Source: Chinchilla lanigera (lineage: Eukaryota; Chordata; Mammalia; Rodentia; Chinchillidae). Taken from it: a stretch of 64,000 nucleotides of DNA. Shown in pieces: positions 1 to 9,645 of the stretch; the stretch's first letter is position 1, and the number at the start of each line of letters is the position of its first letter. The translations under genes and the position numbers were made by a program. Location of the stretch: NCBI RefSeq assembly GCF_000276665.1, contig NW_004955423.1, positions 2,080,764 through 2,144,763 of the forward strand, written 5' to 3'. The notes under the pieces are model-generated. The model was not told where the DNA came from, ran no database searches, and saw nothing but the letters and a program-made list of their open reading frames with translations.

Positions 1-97
1 GGCCCTCATAAAAGAGCTTGGGTGAGTCATGACTGCACCAACAGAGAGGGCTTGTCTTGCTTCTGGAGAGCATAGTGTTTACCTCCTAGACTTTTTT

Positions 98-235
98 CCT
101 CCATTTTTTTTTTTTTTTTTTTGTGACAAGGTCTCGCTATGTAGTTCAGGCTGGCTTTGAACTCACTATGTAGCCCAGGTTGGTCTTGAACTTGCAGCAC
201 AGTGATCCTCCTGCCTCAGCCTCCTGAGTCTTTTC
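98..235 (-). mobile_element. B1-type SINE
   Basis: A poly-T run is followed by 'gacaaggtctcgctatgtag' and 'cctcctgcctcagcctcc', the reverse complement of a B1 SINE with its A tail. The doubled 'gtag..caggctggc' block is the enlarged internal duplication seen in other copies of this window. Confidence 0.85.
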
Positions 236-429
236 CTCCCATTCTTCCCTGTGATACTCTCCCTTGCTTTATGACGATCAGTATAATTTTTGTGCAAAGA
301 TATAAGAAGGATATGAATTTGGGGCAGGGTAACAAGAGGAGGTGGGAGACCTAGACACTACATATTCAATTTCAAAGCAATAGTTTTAGAGAGAGCAACC
401 TACTTTTTGCTTTTGAGAAGAGAATGACA

Positions 430-530
430 AAGTAGTGGAAAGAACCTTGGGACCATCCTCCTAGGTGTCGGCCACTGAAGCAATTGGTGCTTTAGTTTGC
501 TTACCTGACAAGTGGGGCCAGCAATAGCTT
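430..530 (+). repeat. Possible MIR fragment
   Basis: The end of this stretch (cagtttgcttacctg-like, then 'aagtggggccagcaata') resembles the core of the tRNA-derived MIR SINE. It is strongly diverged, so this is a weak call. Confidence 0.3.
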
Positions 531-1095
531 CCCTGTTGACAGGAAGGAGACCTCTTGCTTCAGAGCACTGCTGAGAGCCAGTTCTACAGCGATCTCCTTA
601 AATGTTATCTCTTCCAGTGCCCAAGACAAACCTCTATAGGTGGCTTTAGAAGGACTTGAACTTTGAGAGGCTGAGTGGCTTATCCCAGGACACAAAGTAT
701 CTCAAGACACAAACCCACGTCTTATCTGGCTGTAGACCCCATTACTTGGTAATACTGACATTGGTGTCAGAGGATGTGTTATGATCTCCTGGGAAGGGGA
801 AAAACAAAGAGGCTTCCCTGATCCAAGGTCTGGGGTGATTCCTGGATCCTTTCCTTCCACAGAACGCCCAGTCCGCCCCAGTTCAGTTTCCTCAGAGCCC
901 TGCTGTCTGTTGTGGGAGCAGGCAGGCAGGTTGTTAATCTGATAAACGGCTTCCTGCTAAGGTGGGAGGGGTAAATTAGAGAGCTTCTGTACTGCCCTCC
1001 AGAGTGGCAGGTGGAAGACTCCGGTGAATTTGTCCACAGAAGCACCGCAGGACTATGATATGACAGGATGAGGGCTTTGGGGATCACTTGAGCCT

Positions 1096-1260
1096 GGGTG
1101 GGAGGCTTGGCTGTATTTCTTGCTAGCAGTGTGATCTTGAGCTGTCAAACTTTAGTGTCCTCTTCAGAAAAATGTGGATAAGAATGCTTACTGTGAAGTG
1201 CAGGTGTTGTTTTGACTATTAAATGAGATAGCGTGCTTAACATCATCATACGCAATCAAG
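1096..1260 (+). repeat. MIR SINE
   Basis: The order 'gtgtgatcttgagctgtcaa', 'cctcttcagaaaaatgtgga', then 'attaaatgagatagcgtgct' follows the MIR consensus (gtgtgaccttgggcaa, cctcatctgtaaaatgg, attaaatgag). It is an old mammalian-wide element. Confidence 0.65.
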
Positions 1261-2240
1261 TACAAGCCAGTCTGCATGGAGCAGGTAGGCGCTTTGAGGG
1301 AAGCTGGTTAGGCATTCAGTAGTTTTTGTGTCTCATTCTTCAAATCCATTCACTGTATGTTTATTGGTTCAGTAAATGCATTCTAAATAGCCAACTGTGT
1401 TAGCTGCTAAGGATAAGCATGTATGAGGCCAACAGTGGACTTGCCTTTGTAGAATTCACACTTGAACTGGAACCATGTTGCTTGTGGTAAACAACTTGTT
1501 ACAGTCACAGAGGGGACAGGACATGAGAGTATAAGCCTGACCACTTCAATAGGATCTGTTAGAGTCTGACGTTTGACAGTCTGGGCCTCCTCTTAGATTG
1601 TGAGGCACACACTTTCCTTGTGGGAAGGGGTAAAGGAGAGGCTGGGCGCCGGACTCCGGGAGGAGGTGGCAGAGGTAGTGGGGTGGGGGTGGGGGTGGGT
1701 CAGCCTCGTGGTCCTGGAGATGCTTCCCATCTGCTGCTGGTAAAACCCACTACCTTTGGCAAGACAGCCTGATCTCTCCAACTCAGAGTTTATGGGATAA
1801 TTTACTTGTTATCTGAGGCATTTATAGGGTGTAGGTGTTCCATATCTTCCAAGGCTGGTAAATGTGGCAAAGACCTGATCCAGCTCCCAGCTCCCAGCCC
1901 ACTGACTCATCAGTCAGCTTGGCTTTGGGCAGGCCATGAGCCCTCTGAGCATTTCCTGGGAATCAGTGGGACAGTCTGGGTCCAGACATAGAACCTGGAG
2001 AAAGGGCTTGATGCCAGCTGAGCTGGTAGGAAGCCCCAGGTACTTCTCTCTTGCGGCGAGAGTAGGGGTTAGGTACAGGCTGCACACCCTTCTGAGATTT
2101 CCAGGTCCTTGATGGTCCAGCCCCTCCCTATTCCAACTTACCCCACTTTCCTGTTTGTTTCCCAACAACTAACACACCAAGTTAGCTCGTAGGTCCTTCA
2201 CATGCCCCCAAACACAAGGAAATGAATTCCCGCCTCACTG
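1261..2240. other. Unassigned stretch
   Basis: I see no gene here. Around 1340-1470 there is faint similarity to an ancient repeat ('tgtttattggttcagtaaat'). The only distinct motif is the G-run cluster listed at 1680-1699. Confidence 0.4.
1680..1699 (+). repeat. G-quadruplex-forming G-run motif
   Basis: Four G runs of 4, 5, 5 and 3 are separated by single T residues. This satisfies the classical four-run rule with minimal 1-nt loops, which predicts a stable parallel quadruplex. No gene or promoter is visible beside it. Confidence 0.8.
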
Positions 2241-2269
2241 ATTTTGTTTAGGATTGGATCCTCAATTTT

Positions 2270-3260
2270 TCAGTTCCCCCTGGACAGTTTCTCTCTCAAG
2301 CCCAGCTCTCATGCTGTCCTTTTCAGGAAAACTTGCTTAACTTCTATAGCACACACTGACCTTTCTGCTCTTGGATATCCCCACGTTAGCGACTCTTCAT
2401 TAATTACAGTATCATCAGAAAGCATTACCTCTTCTATTTCCCAAATTCACCTACTTCTCCCCATTTGCACTGCTTTACCCTAGTTACCTCCTGGCTGGAT
2501 TATTAAACACCCTTGTAATTGGTCTCCCTGATCTCACTCTGCTTCTCTCCAAGCCCTCTGTATTCCATGAAGTGCTTAATGGTTTTTTATTTTTTAAAAG
2601 TAATTTTCTTCTGCAGTACTGGGGATTTATCCTAGGGTCTTCACACTGAGTCACATCCTCAGACACCTCCTCTCCCTCCCTGACTAAGTCACTCTTGGTT
2701 GCTCAGGCTGGACTCTAATTTGTGATTCTCCTGTCTCAGCCTCCCAGAGAGCTGTGATTATGTGCATGTCATTACATCTAGCTCCAGTGGTCTTTTTAAA
2801 GGTGTATTAGCTCCTGTCAGTCCCCTGCTTAAGTTTGCCAGTAGCTTCCCAGAGACCCCACCAGCCTACAAGGCTCTGCTCTGCTAATCTGACGCTTGGC
2901 TACCTTCTCAGACTCCTCATTTCATCATTCATCTTGCTCTTTTTGTTTGTGACTTCAGCTGTTTTTCAGTTCCTCAAAAAGACCAAACTACTACTACTTT
3001 TGGGGTTTTGTGCCTACTACTTATTCTACCTAGAAAGGTCTCAGCTCCTTAGTGCCCGCCGCCGCCTCATCACTCAGCTCTCTGTTCACGTGCCACCGCC
3101 TCAGCAAGCTCTTCCCGGCACAGTCTGAAGCAGCACTTGTACTTCTTAGTTCACACTTTATTTCACTGTATTCTTTCTATCACTAACATCTTTCTGAACT
3201 TACCTGTTTCCTGTGTCTGCTTTTCTCTGCTAGTGAAGAAGCACCTCTGGAACAGAAATA
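2270..3260 (+). repeat. L2 LINE remnant, interrupted by SINEs
   Basis: Pieces at about 2270-2580 and 2790-3260 follow the L2 3' region in order: 'ctcctggctggattattaaa', 'ggtctttttaaaggtgtatt', 'cccctgcttaagtttgccag', 'cctacaaggctctgctct', then a C/T-rich tail. SINE fragments at about 2585-2790 split it. The similarity is recalled and not computed. Confidence 0.6.
2585..2790 (-). mobile_element. Old ID + B1 SINE fragments
   Basis: 'ctgcagtactggggatttat' resembles a reverse-complemented ID head. 'tgtctcagcctcccagagag' with 'ctgtgattatgtgcatg' resembles a reverse-complemented B1. Both are diverged and older than most copies in the window. Confidence 0.55.
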
Positions 3261-3719
3261 ATATTTTTGTTACATCCTCAGAATTTAAAATTATGCCTAA
3301 CAAATGAACAAAACTTGTAAATGTTGATTAATAATTTATTTCACGGGTATTAAATGCCTTCAACATAGCTGGCCCTGGAAATATGTAATTACTACCATTG
3401 AGCAGAGATACAAACACATATCCTGGACTAAGGATTCTCAAAGGTAGTCCATGAAACTAGTTTTGGGCAAGTGGCTTAGTGATTTCAGAAGAAAAACTGA
3501 TGAAATGATTCTGTTGATATTCACTCAATTAAAAATGTAAAGTTAATTAAGATTTTCATAGACATTCTATTACTTTATTTCATGACATTTACTATAAGGA
3601 CTATGCTGGTCAGTTCATCACAGCTAATTTTAGTTATCAATTATAGATTATTTTCAGTATGTTTTATTTTATGATAGTGTTAAAAATCTTAGTCATGAAA
3701 ATCTACATTTAAAAATATT

Positions 3720-4270
3720 TTTAATTGACACATATTAGTAATACATAGTGAGACTCACTTTGATATATATATATATAATTTTGATTTTCATTCCCATGAC
3801 CTCCTTTTCCCTTTCCTCCCTACCCCTTTCTCCTCCTTCCCCCAATCCCTTTCCACATTTATAAAAGTCTATCTTCTCATTCCTGTCAGCTCACATTTTT
3901 TTAGATTGCTCTTATAAGAGTAAATATAGCATATAGTTTGCTATATTTAACTTTCTGAGAGTGGCTTATTTCACTTAACCTTATGGTCTCCAATTCCATC
4001 AGTTTTTCTCCAAATGATATGATTTTGTTCTTTATGGCTGATTAATACACCTTGGTGTATATAAACCTTGTTTTCTTTATCCATTCAGTAGTTGATAGAC
4101 ATTTAGGCTTTTTTCCACAGCTTAGCTACTGTGAATTACTCTGCTATAAATATGCATATGCATGTATCACTAATGTGCTGTCTTTAATTCTTTTGTGAAT
4201 ATGACAGAGTAGTATAGTTGGAACAAATGGTATGTTTATTTTTAGTTTTGAGGCATCTCTACTGAAAAAA
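3720..4270 (-). mobile_element. L1 3' end (3' UTR and end of ORF2)
   Basis: The plus strand carries the typical antisense order of an L1 3' end: 'ttttaattgacacatatta', a pyrimidine-rich tract at about 3785-3850, 'agagtggcttatttcactta', 'ctttatccattcagtagttg' and 'gctataaatatgcatatgca'. It is not coding. Confidence 0.7.
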
Positions 4271-4784
4271 AATTCTTAATGTTACTATTTTGTTGCATTA
4301 AATCTTGATACTGTTTGTTGAACAGTAAAATTAATGATGAATATCAGTAGTGTAGTAGAGAATAATATCGTAAGTATAAATATTTAGTAGGATTATAGTT
4401 ATACGCCATGAATCTATATGAAGTAGGACAAGATAATTGGCAAGAGTGTTGATTTAGCATGATAGCTTAAAAAAGTTCAAATGGGAAATACAGTACTGAA
4501 TATCTCAGAATTGGATTTTATGGGGATGTGAGTGGTCCAAAAGGGCATTTTTTCTTGTGACACTTTGTCCTGTAGTGCTACACAGGTATCAAATCTTGAC
4601 AAAGTTTTCAAACACAGTATGGTTACTTCTCTGGTATATCAACTGATATTTTCCAGAATATGTATAGGAAACTGATTGATTATGTTAGAAAAGGTAGAGA
4701 CCAAAATTACAGGGATATCATTCAAAGTTGTACTTCTTAGAACAAAAATATGAAAGGTGACTGAAAATTAAGGTGGAAGTTTAA

Positions 4785-4975
4785 AAGAAATTTATTACAG
4801 AAAAGGACACATCACCATTAAAGCCGCTTGCACCAAACACACTAATTCCATTCTGAAGCAGTTCTGGAAGTCTTCTTTAGTGGGTGTCTCTATGAGGTGC
4901 AATAAAAAAAATAGTGACTGCTGATGCTGCTGAGTGCTATCCAACAGAAAGGCAGGCTTGTGAAAACACTGCAGT
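4785..4975 (-). mobile_element. Mariner-type transposon fragment, inverted copy
   Basis: Read on the minus strand it encodes the mariner transposase C-terminal motif KEDFQNCF (at about 4851-4880) followed by 'ggtgatgtgtccttttctgt', the known sequence just after the mariner stop codon. A second fragment in the opposite orientation lies directly to the right. The element is dead. Confidence 0.6.
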
Positions 4976-5265
4976 GTATCACCATCCATCTTATTCACCC
5001 GATCTCACACTGTATGGCTTGTGGCTCTTCCCCACAGTCAGAGTGACCGTGAAGGGTAAATGTTGAGTAGACTTAGGACACTGAGGCAGCCACAAGATCT
5101 GAAGGCACTCTGGAAAGAAGACTTCCAGAACTGTTTCAAAAAGTAGCAAGAATGATGGGATAAGTATGTTCAAAGTGAGGGGGATTAATGGCATTGTGTC
5201 TTTTACTGTAATAAATTGTTAAACATTCATTGTATTTTTTGATCCTACCACGTATGCAAGTCATA
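4976..5265 (+). mobile_element. Mariner-type transposon fragment
   Basis: Mariner transposases cut and paste at TA sites. Here 'cttattcacccgatctcac' encodes the YSPDL motif, which includes the last catalytic-region Asp. It is followed by a tract corresponding to 'edfqncf' and then the 3' end 'attgtattttttgatcctac', which matches the mariner terminus. Frameshifts and stops show it is inactive. With the inverted neighbour it forms a head-to-head rearranged pair. Confidence 0.7.
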
Positions 5266-5574
5266 TTCCTGTTAAGGTGCTTGAAAACTTGAGAGAAAGC
5301 AAAAAAAAAAAAAAAAAAAAAATTTGGCACAATTCTTTTATGAAAAGATCCTGATAAAAGCAAAGAAAACAACTGGATGTGAATCTGATTTATGGCTCAA
5401 GCCAATCCTGAGCTGACCATAGATACCCTGGTAAACTATTGAAAACAACTTTATCCCTTTCTCTCTTTTGGAATCATTATTTTTGTTTTTTATTTTTGTT
5501 TACAATAATTTTCAATGAAAGTAATTAAATTCATAATTAGAAGTCTTCCTACAAAGAAAATTCCCAGCCCCGCA

Positions 5575-6270
5575 CAGAATCATTCATGAATTCTGTCAAG
5601 TATTTAAGGAAGAAGTAATATCAGTCCTTCACCCATGGTGAACTTCCAGAAACTAGACCTGAGCAGTATACTTTCTTATTGAGACCAATAATACTTTAAC
5701 CTCAAAGCCTGACAAACATTGTAAGAGTTATAAACCATTATCACAGAATAGGCAAAACATTTAACCAACTACTGACAGAATATACTCATAAGCAAAAACG
5801 AAAGTAGCTATGATCCAGCAGAGCTTATCCTAGGATGCAAGGTTAATTTTAAGTATCATTAACTATAAGTTATAACAACAGAAATGCGAAGAAAAAAATG
5901 ATCGTCTGTATAGATGCATTAATAGCTTTGGGCAAAATTCAACACTTATGACTCAAAAAGCCAAAAACCTCTGAGCAAATTCTAAATACCTGGATACTTG
6001 CTCAACTTGATAAAGAGTCTGTATGAAAAACCTAACACTTGACATGTTTAATGGTGTAAAGCTGAACACTTTCCCTTTAAGACTGAACAGCCCCTGCGCC
6101 CAGTGTTCAGTATTGTTCTGATGGTTCTAGCCAGGGTAATAAGAACTAGAGAGATTGGCAAAGAAGTATTAATCTTTTGCTCATGACATGATTATGTAGA
6201 AAATTCTAAGGATTCCACCAAAAAAAAGTCCAAGAATAGTAGAAAAAGTATTTAGTTTTTCTAAAAATGG
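5575..6270 (+). mobile_element. L1 ORF2 remnant
   Basis: 'aaggaagaagtaatatcagt' and 'ccttcac', then 'tgatccagcagagcttatcc' and 'gttctagccagggtaataag', are diagnostic of the reverse-transcriptase region of L1 ORF2 in the sense direction. Many stops are present. A B1 copy follows on the right. Confidence 0.75.
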
Positions 6271-6334
6271 CTGGAACTTTTATTCTTTTTTTTTTAAGGG
6301 TTCATTTTCTTTTTATTTATTTATTTTTTGTCTT

Positions 6335-6470
6335 TTTGAGACAGGGTCTTCCTATATGCAGTTCAGGATGACCTTGAGCTCACTTTGTAGCCCAGGCTGG
6401 TCTCGAACTCACGAAGATCCTCCTGCCTCAGCCTCCCAAGTGCTGGGGTGTGCCACACATGGCTGGAACC
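6335..6470 (-). mobile_element. B1-type SINE
   Basis: 'gagacagggtcttcctatat', 'gtagcccaggctggtctcga' and 'cctcctgcctcagcctccca' read as a reverse-complemented B1. Confidence 0.88.
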
Positions 6471-7014
6471 TTTATTCTGTAGACATCTTTGCTTTTGTTG
6501 CCAACATGGGCGGGTGTGGTACTTTCCACAAAAAACTCAAGGCTTTAATCACAGAACAAAGTTGATAGGTATGTTTGCTGGTTTTATTGAATTGATCCTT
6601 ACAGAAGAGGGTGAGAAAAGTCTTCAGTAATACCTTCCTTTCCCACTTGGTAAATATTGCTTCTGTGCCCTACAGGCATTCCCTGACAACCTCCTAAAGT
6701 AACTGAGTTGTTTTCCCAAACTCTTAAAACCTAAAGGCTGCTCACTGGTTCTATGTTGTCTCAACCTATAACGAAGCTCAGAGGTTCCAAATACAAAAAC
6801 TTCTGAGCCTTAAAAACCAAAGTATATTCTGACTCAAACCAGCATCCAACACAAGCTCAGCTTTCCCTGTGGTGACGACCCTTGTGCAGCAGAATGACAG
6901 TGGAGGGAATCTCAGTTTAGCTCACACAGACGGGTGGTTACCCTAATCCCAGGTGGGTTTTCATTGAAAAAGTCCCGTCTTGAGCTGTGCTTTGCCTCCC
7001 CTTGGTTCTTTTCA

Positions 7015-7110
7015 TTTAAAGTGATACATAAAAATATAAAAGATTATACATATTAATGGAGTATTAAGTGATATTTCAATACATGTACTTATACAATATT
7101 TATTATAAAG
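7015..7110 (-). mobile_element. L1 3' UTR, first piece of a split element
   Basis: 'tatacatattaatggagtat' and 'gatatttcaatacatgtact' match the antisense start of an L1 3' UTR. The next part of the same consensus ('atctcaaacacatcc') resumes only at about 7870, so the sequence at about 7111-7866 looks inserted. Confidence 0.6.
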
Positions 7111-7162
7111 AGAATAAAAAATAATAAAATAACATAGACAAAAACAAAACAAAGCAAAAATA

Positions 7163-7460
7163 GTAAGAATGATACAGGGTTTCAAAACGAAATCATAGGA
7201 ATTAACAATGGTTGTTATATTACATATCGTTATCTTCAACGAAGTTGCTCAGATTACCAGATGTAAGAATGCAAGATTGATCAAACCATTAAAAAGAATA
7301 AAAAAAAATTTTAAAAAATCAGAAATGATATAGAGCTTCACCAAACAAGATGGTAGGAATTCACCAATGGTTGTTATATTGCATATTGTTGTCCTCAAAT
7401 CAGTTGTTCCGATCATCAGATATAAGCATGCAAAGTTGGTCAAAAAAATTTTAAGAATTA
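7163..7460. repeat. Two-copy diverged tandem repeat, period 159
   Basis: 'caatggttgttatatt' occurs at 7206-7221 and again at 7365-7380. The flanks align in both copies: 'gaatgatacaggg/gaaatgatatagag' to the left and 'cagattaccagatgtaag/cgatcatcagatataag' to the right. The two units are diverged and A-rich. I do not recognise the family; it may be an L1 3' UTR tandem. Confidence 0.75.
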
Positions 7461-7513
7461 ACTGTTCCTTTCAATAAACCACCAGACATCAGCAGTATAA
7501 TTATCCCAGCTAT

Positions 7514-7515
<2 letters not shown>

Positions 7516-7565
<50 letters not shown>
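7516..7565. repeat. (TA)n microsatellite
   Basis: About 22 TA units end in a short CACA run. It lies at the boundary between the A-rich tandem repeat and a younger L1 3' end. Confidence 0.95.
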
Positions 7566-7567
<2 letters not shown>

Positions 7568-7866
7568 TTTTTTCCCTTCCTTTTCTTTTTCTCCTTTCCC
7601 TCATCCCAGTTATTCCTTCCTTTGAGCAATTTCGTTCCCTTTCATATCATACATTTTGGGTTTATTTACCCTTTCAGGTTCTTACACTAGGGAGACAAAT
7701 ATGATGTTTACACATGTGCGTCTGATTTATTTCACTTATGAGTATGGTCTCTATTTGCATCCATTTACCACAAAAGCCTTGAGTTTATCTTTTTTATAGC
7801 TGAGTAATACTCCATTGTATAAAAATACCACATCTTTTTTATCCACTCCTCAGTTGATGGGCAGAT
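7566..7866 (-). mobile_element. Young L1 3' end
   Basis: 'gagacaaatatgatgtttac', 'gagtatggtctctatttgca' and 'gagtaatactccattgtata' closely resemble the L1 copy at 58310-58450, in the same orientation, so both belong to one younger subfamily. Related sequence reappears at 9540-9640. Confidence 0.7.
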
Positions 7867-8915
7867 ACAATGTTAAAAATATCTCAAACACATCCTATCT
7901 TCTTGGTGAAAACATTCAACATCCTTTCATCTAGCTTTTTGAGGTACATAATTGTGATCGATAGCTCCCCTACTGTGCAATAGAATACTAAGAACTCCTA
8001 TCTTACTATAAATTAATGTCTATTGACCAACTTTTTCTTCCCTCCATCCCTCTCCCCAACCTCTGGTAGTGGCCATTTTGAACTTTTATGAGATCAACTT
8101 TTTAATGTACCATATGAGTGAGATCATGTGGTAAGCCAATCCTGAGCTGAGTATTTGTTTTGCTGTGCTTGACTTATTTCACGTAACATATGATCTTCAC
8201 TTCCATCTTTTATCACAAATAACAGATTATTTTCCTTTCTATGGCTAAGTAGTATTCCATTTTATGTATGTTTTCTTTATCCACTCATCAGCTAATGGAC
8301 ACTTTGGTTATTTCTTTTTCTTGGCTATTATGAATAGTGTTGCAGTAAGGATGGGAGTGCAGATATACTCTTTAACATACTGATTTTGTTTTCTTTGGAT
8401 ACATACCCAGTAGTGGGATTGAGGGATCATATTATAGTTTTATTTTTAATTTTTTGAGGAACCTCCATACTGTTTTCAGTAACACATGTACTAATTTACA
8501 TTCTCACTAACAGTATGCACAGATTCCTCTTTTTCTTTTTGTTTTTTTTTCCGGTACTGGGAATCAAACTCACGACCTTGTGCTTGTCAGGCAGGAGACT
8601 CCCCTTTTTCCACATCCTCACCAGTACTTATCTCTTGGCTTTTTGCTAATAGCCATTCTTACAGGACATGAGTGTTAGCTTATCATGGTTTTGTTTCCCT
8701 GGAGATTAAAGACGATGAGCATTTTTTCATATACTTGGTGGCTTTTCGTGTATCTTTTGAGAAATGTCCATTTAGTTATGTTGCCCATTTTGACTTTTTT
8801 GCTACTAAGCTTTTAGAGTTCCTTAAATATTCTGCACATTAACACATTGTCAGAGGTGTAGTTTTCAGGTATTCATCCAACAGGTTTGTCTCTTCACTGT
8901 GATTTTCCTTTGCTT
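7867..8915 (-). mobile_element. L1 3' end (3' UTR and ORF2 end), continuation
   Basis: The antisense L1 order continues: 'ttctagctttttgaggtaca'-like, 'gtagtattccattttatgta', 'ctttatccactcatcagcta', 'agtagtgggattgagggatc', and 'gatgagcattttttcatata'. An ID SINE is inserted at about 8530-8605. This is the remainder of the element that begins at 7015. Confidence 0.75.
8530..8605 (-). mobile_element. ID-type SINE
   Basis: 'tttttttttccggtactggg' then 'ctcacgaccttgtgcttgtc' and 'aggcaggagactc' form a reverse-complemented, 5'-truncated ID inside the L1. Confidence 0.8.
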
Positions 8916-9049
8916 TTTTTTTTTTTTTTTTTTTAATAGTAGGGTTAACCATAGACAAAGACTTTGAGAACTGGGTTCTGGCAACTGGTCTACTAGAACT
9001 GGCTGACCTTGTCTCAGCTAAATGTCTCCAGGTCTTAAGTAGTACATTT

Positions 9050-9200
9050 TTAGTTTGTTTTGAGACAAGGTCTTGCTATGTAGTTCAGGCTGGCCTCAAA
9101 GTCAGTTAAGTAGCCCAAGCTGGCCTTCAACTTGCAGTGATCTTTCTGCCTCAGCCTCCTAAGTGCTGAGATTACAAGTGTGTGCCACTGTACCCAGCTT
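9050..9200 (-). mobile_element. B1-type SINE
   Basis: 'gagacaaggtcttgctatgt', 'tctgcctcagcctcctaagt' and 'attacaagtgtgtgccactg' read as a reverse-complemented B1. Confidence 0.87.
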
Positions 9201-9485
9201 AAGTTTGTACATTTTTAAAGTGAGGGGTTTAGACTAGCTCAGTGATTTTGAATTTTTTTTTTACTTAGTAGCAAGACTTAGTAGCAATACAAAAGAAATC
9301 TTATGTGGATGCTCAATACTGAAGAGGTTACAGCTACTCTGGTTGATCCCTATAGAACTGGGTTAGAAAGTTCTTTTTATACAAAAGACTCTTTGTACAC
9401 AGATGGGTAATATGTTAATAGGACAGCGTGGGAACAAGAGGTAAGGATGTGGGAACAAGCAAGTAACATCATAGACTATATTTTT

Positions 9486-9537
9486 GTGTATCAAAAATGA
9501 AAATAAACATGGGTGTATCAAAAATGAAAATAAACAT
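9486..9537. repeat. Exact 25-bp direct repeat
   Basis: A 25-bp unit beginning 'gtgtatcaaaaatg' and ending 'aataaacat' is present at 9486-9510 and 9513-9537 with two bases between. It lies at the left edge of an L1 fragment. Confidence 0.9.
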
Positions 9538-9539
9538 AT

Positions 9540-9645
9540 ATCGCTGTGATATGATGTTTTTAATTCTTCTGGGAAAATATGCAGGAGGGGAATAGCTGGA
9601 TTAAGTGGGACTTCCAACCCTAGTTTTGTGAGGAATCTCCAAAAA
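9540..9645 (-). mobile_element. L1 fragment
   Basis: 'gctgtgatatgatgttttta' and 'ccctagttttgtgaggaatc' match the young antisense L1 at 58545-58640. Confidence 0.65.
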
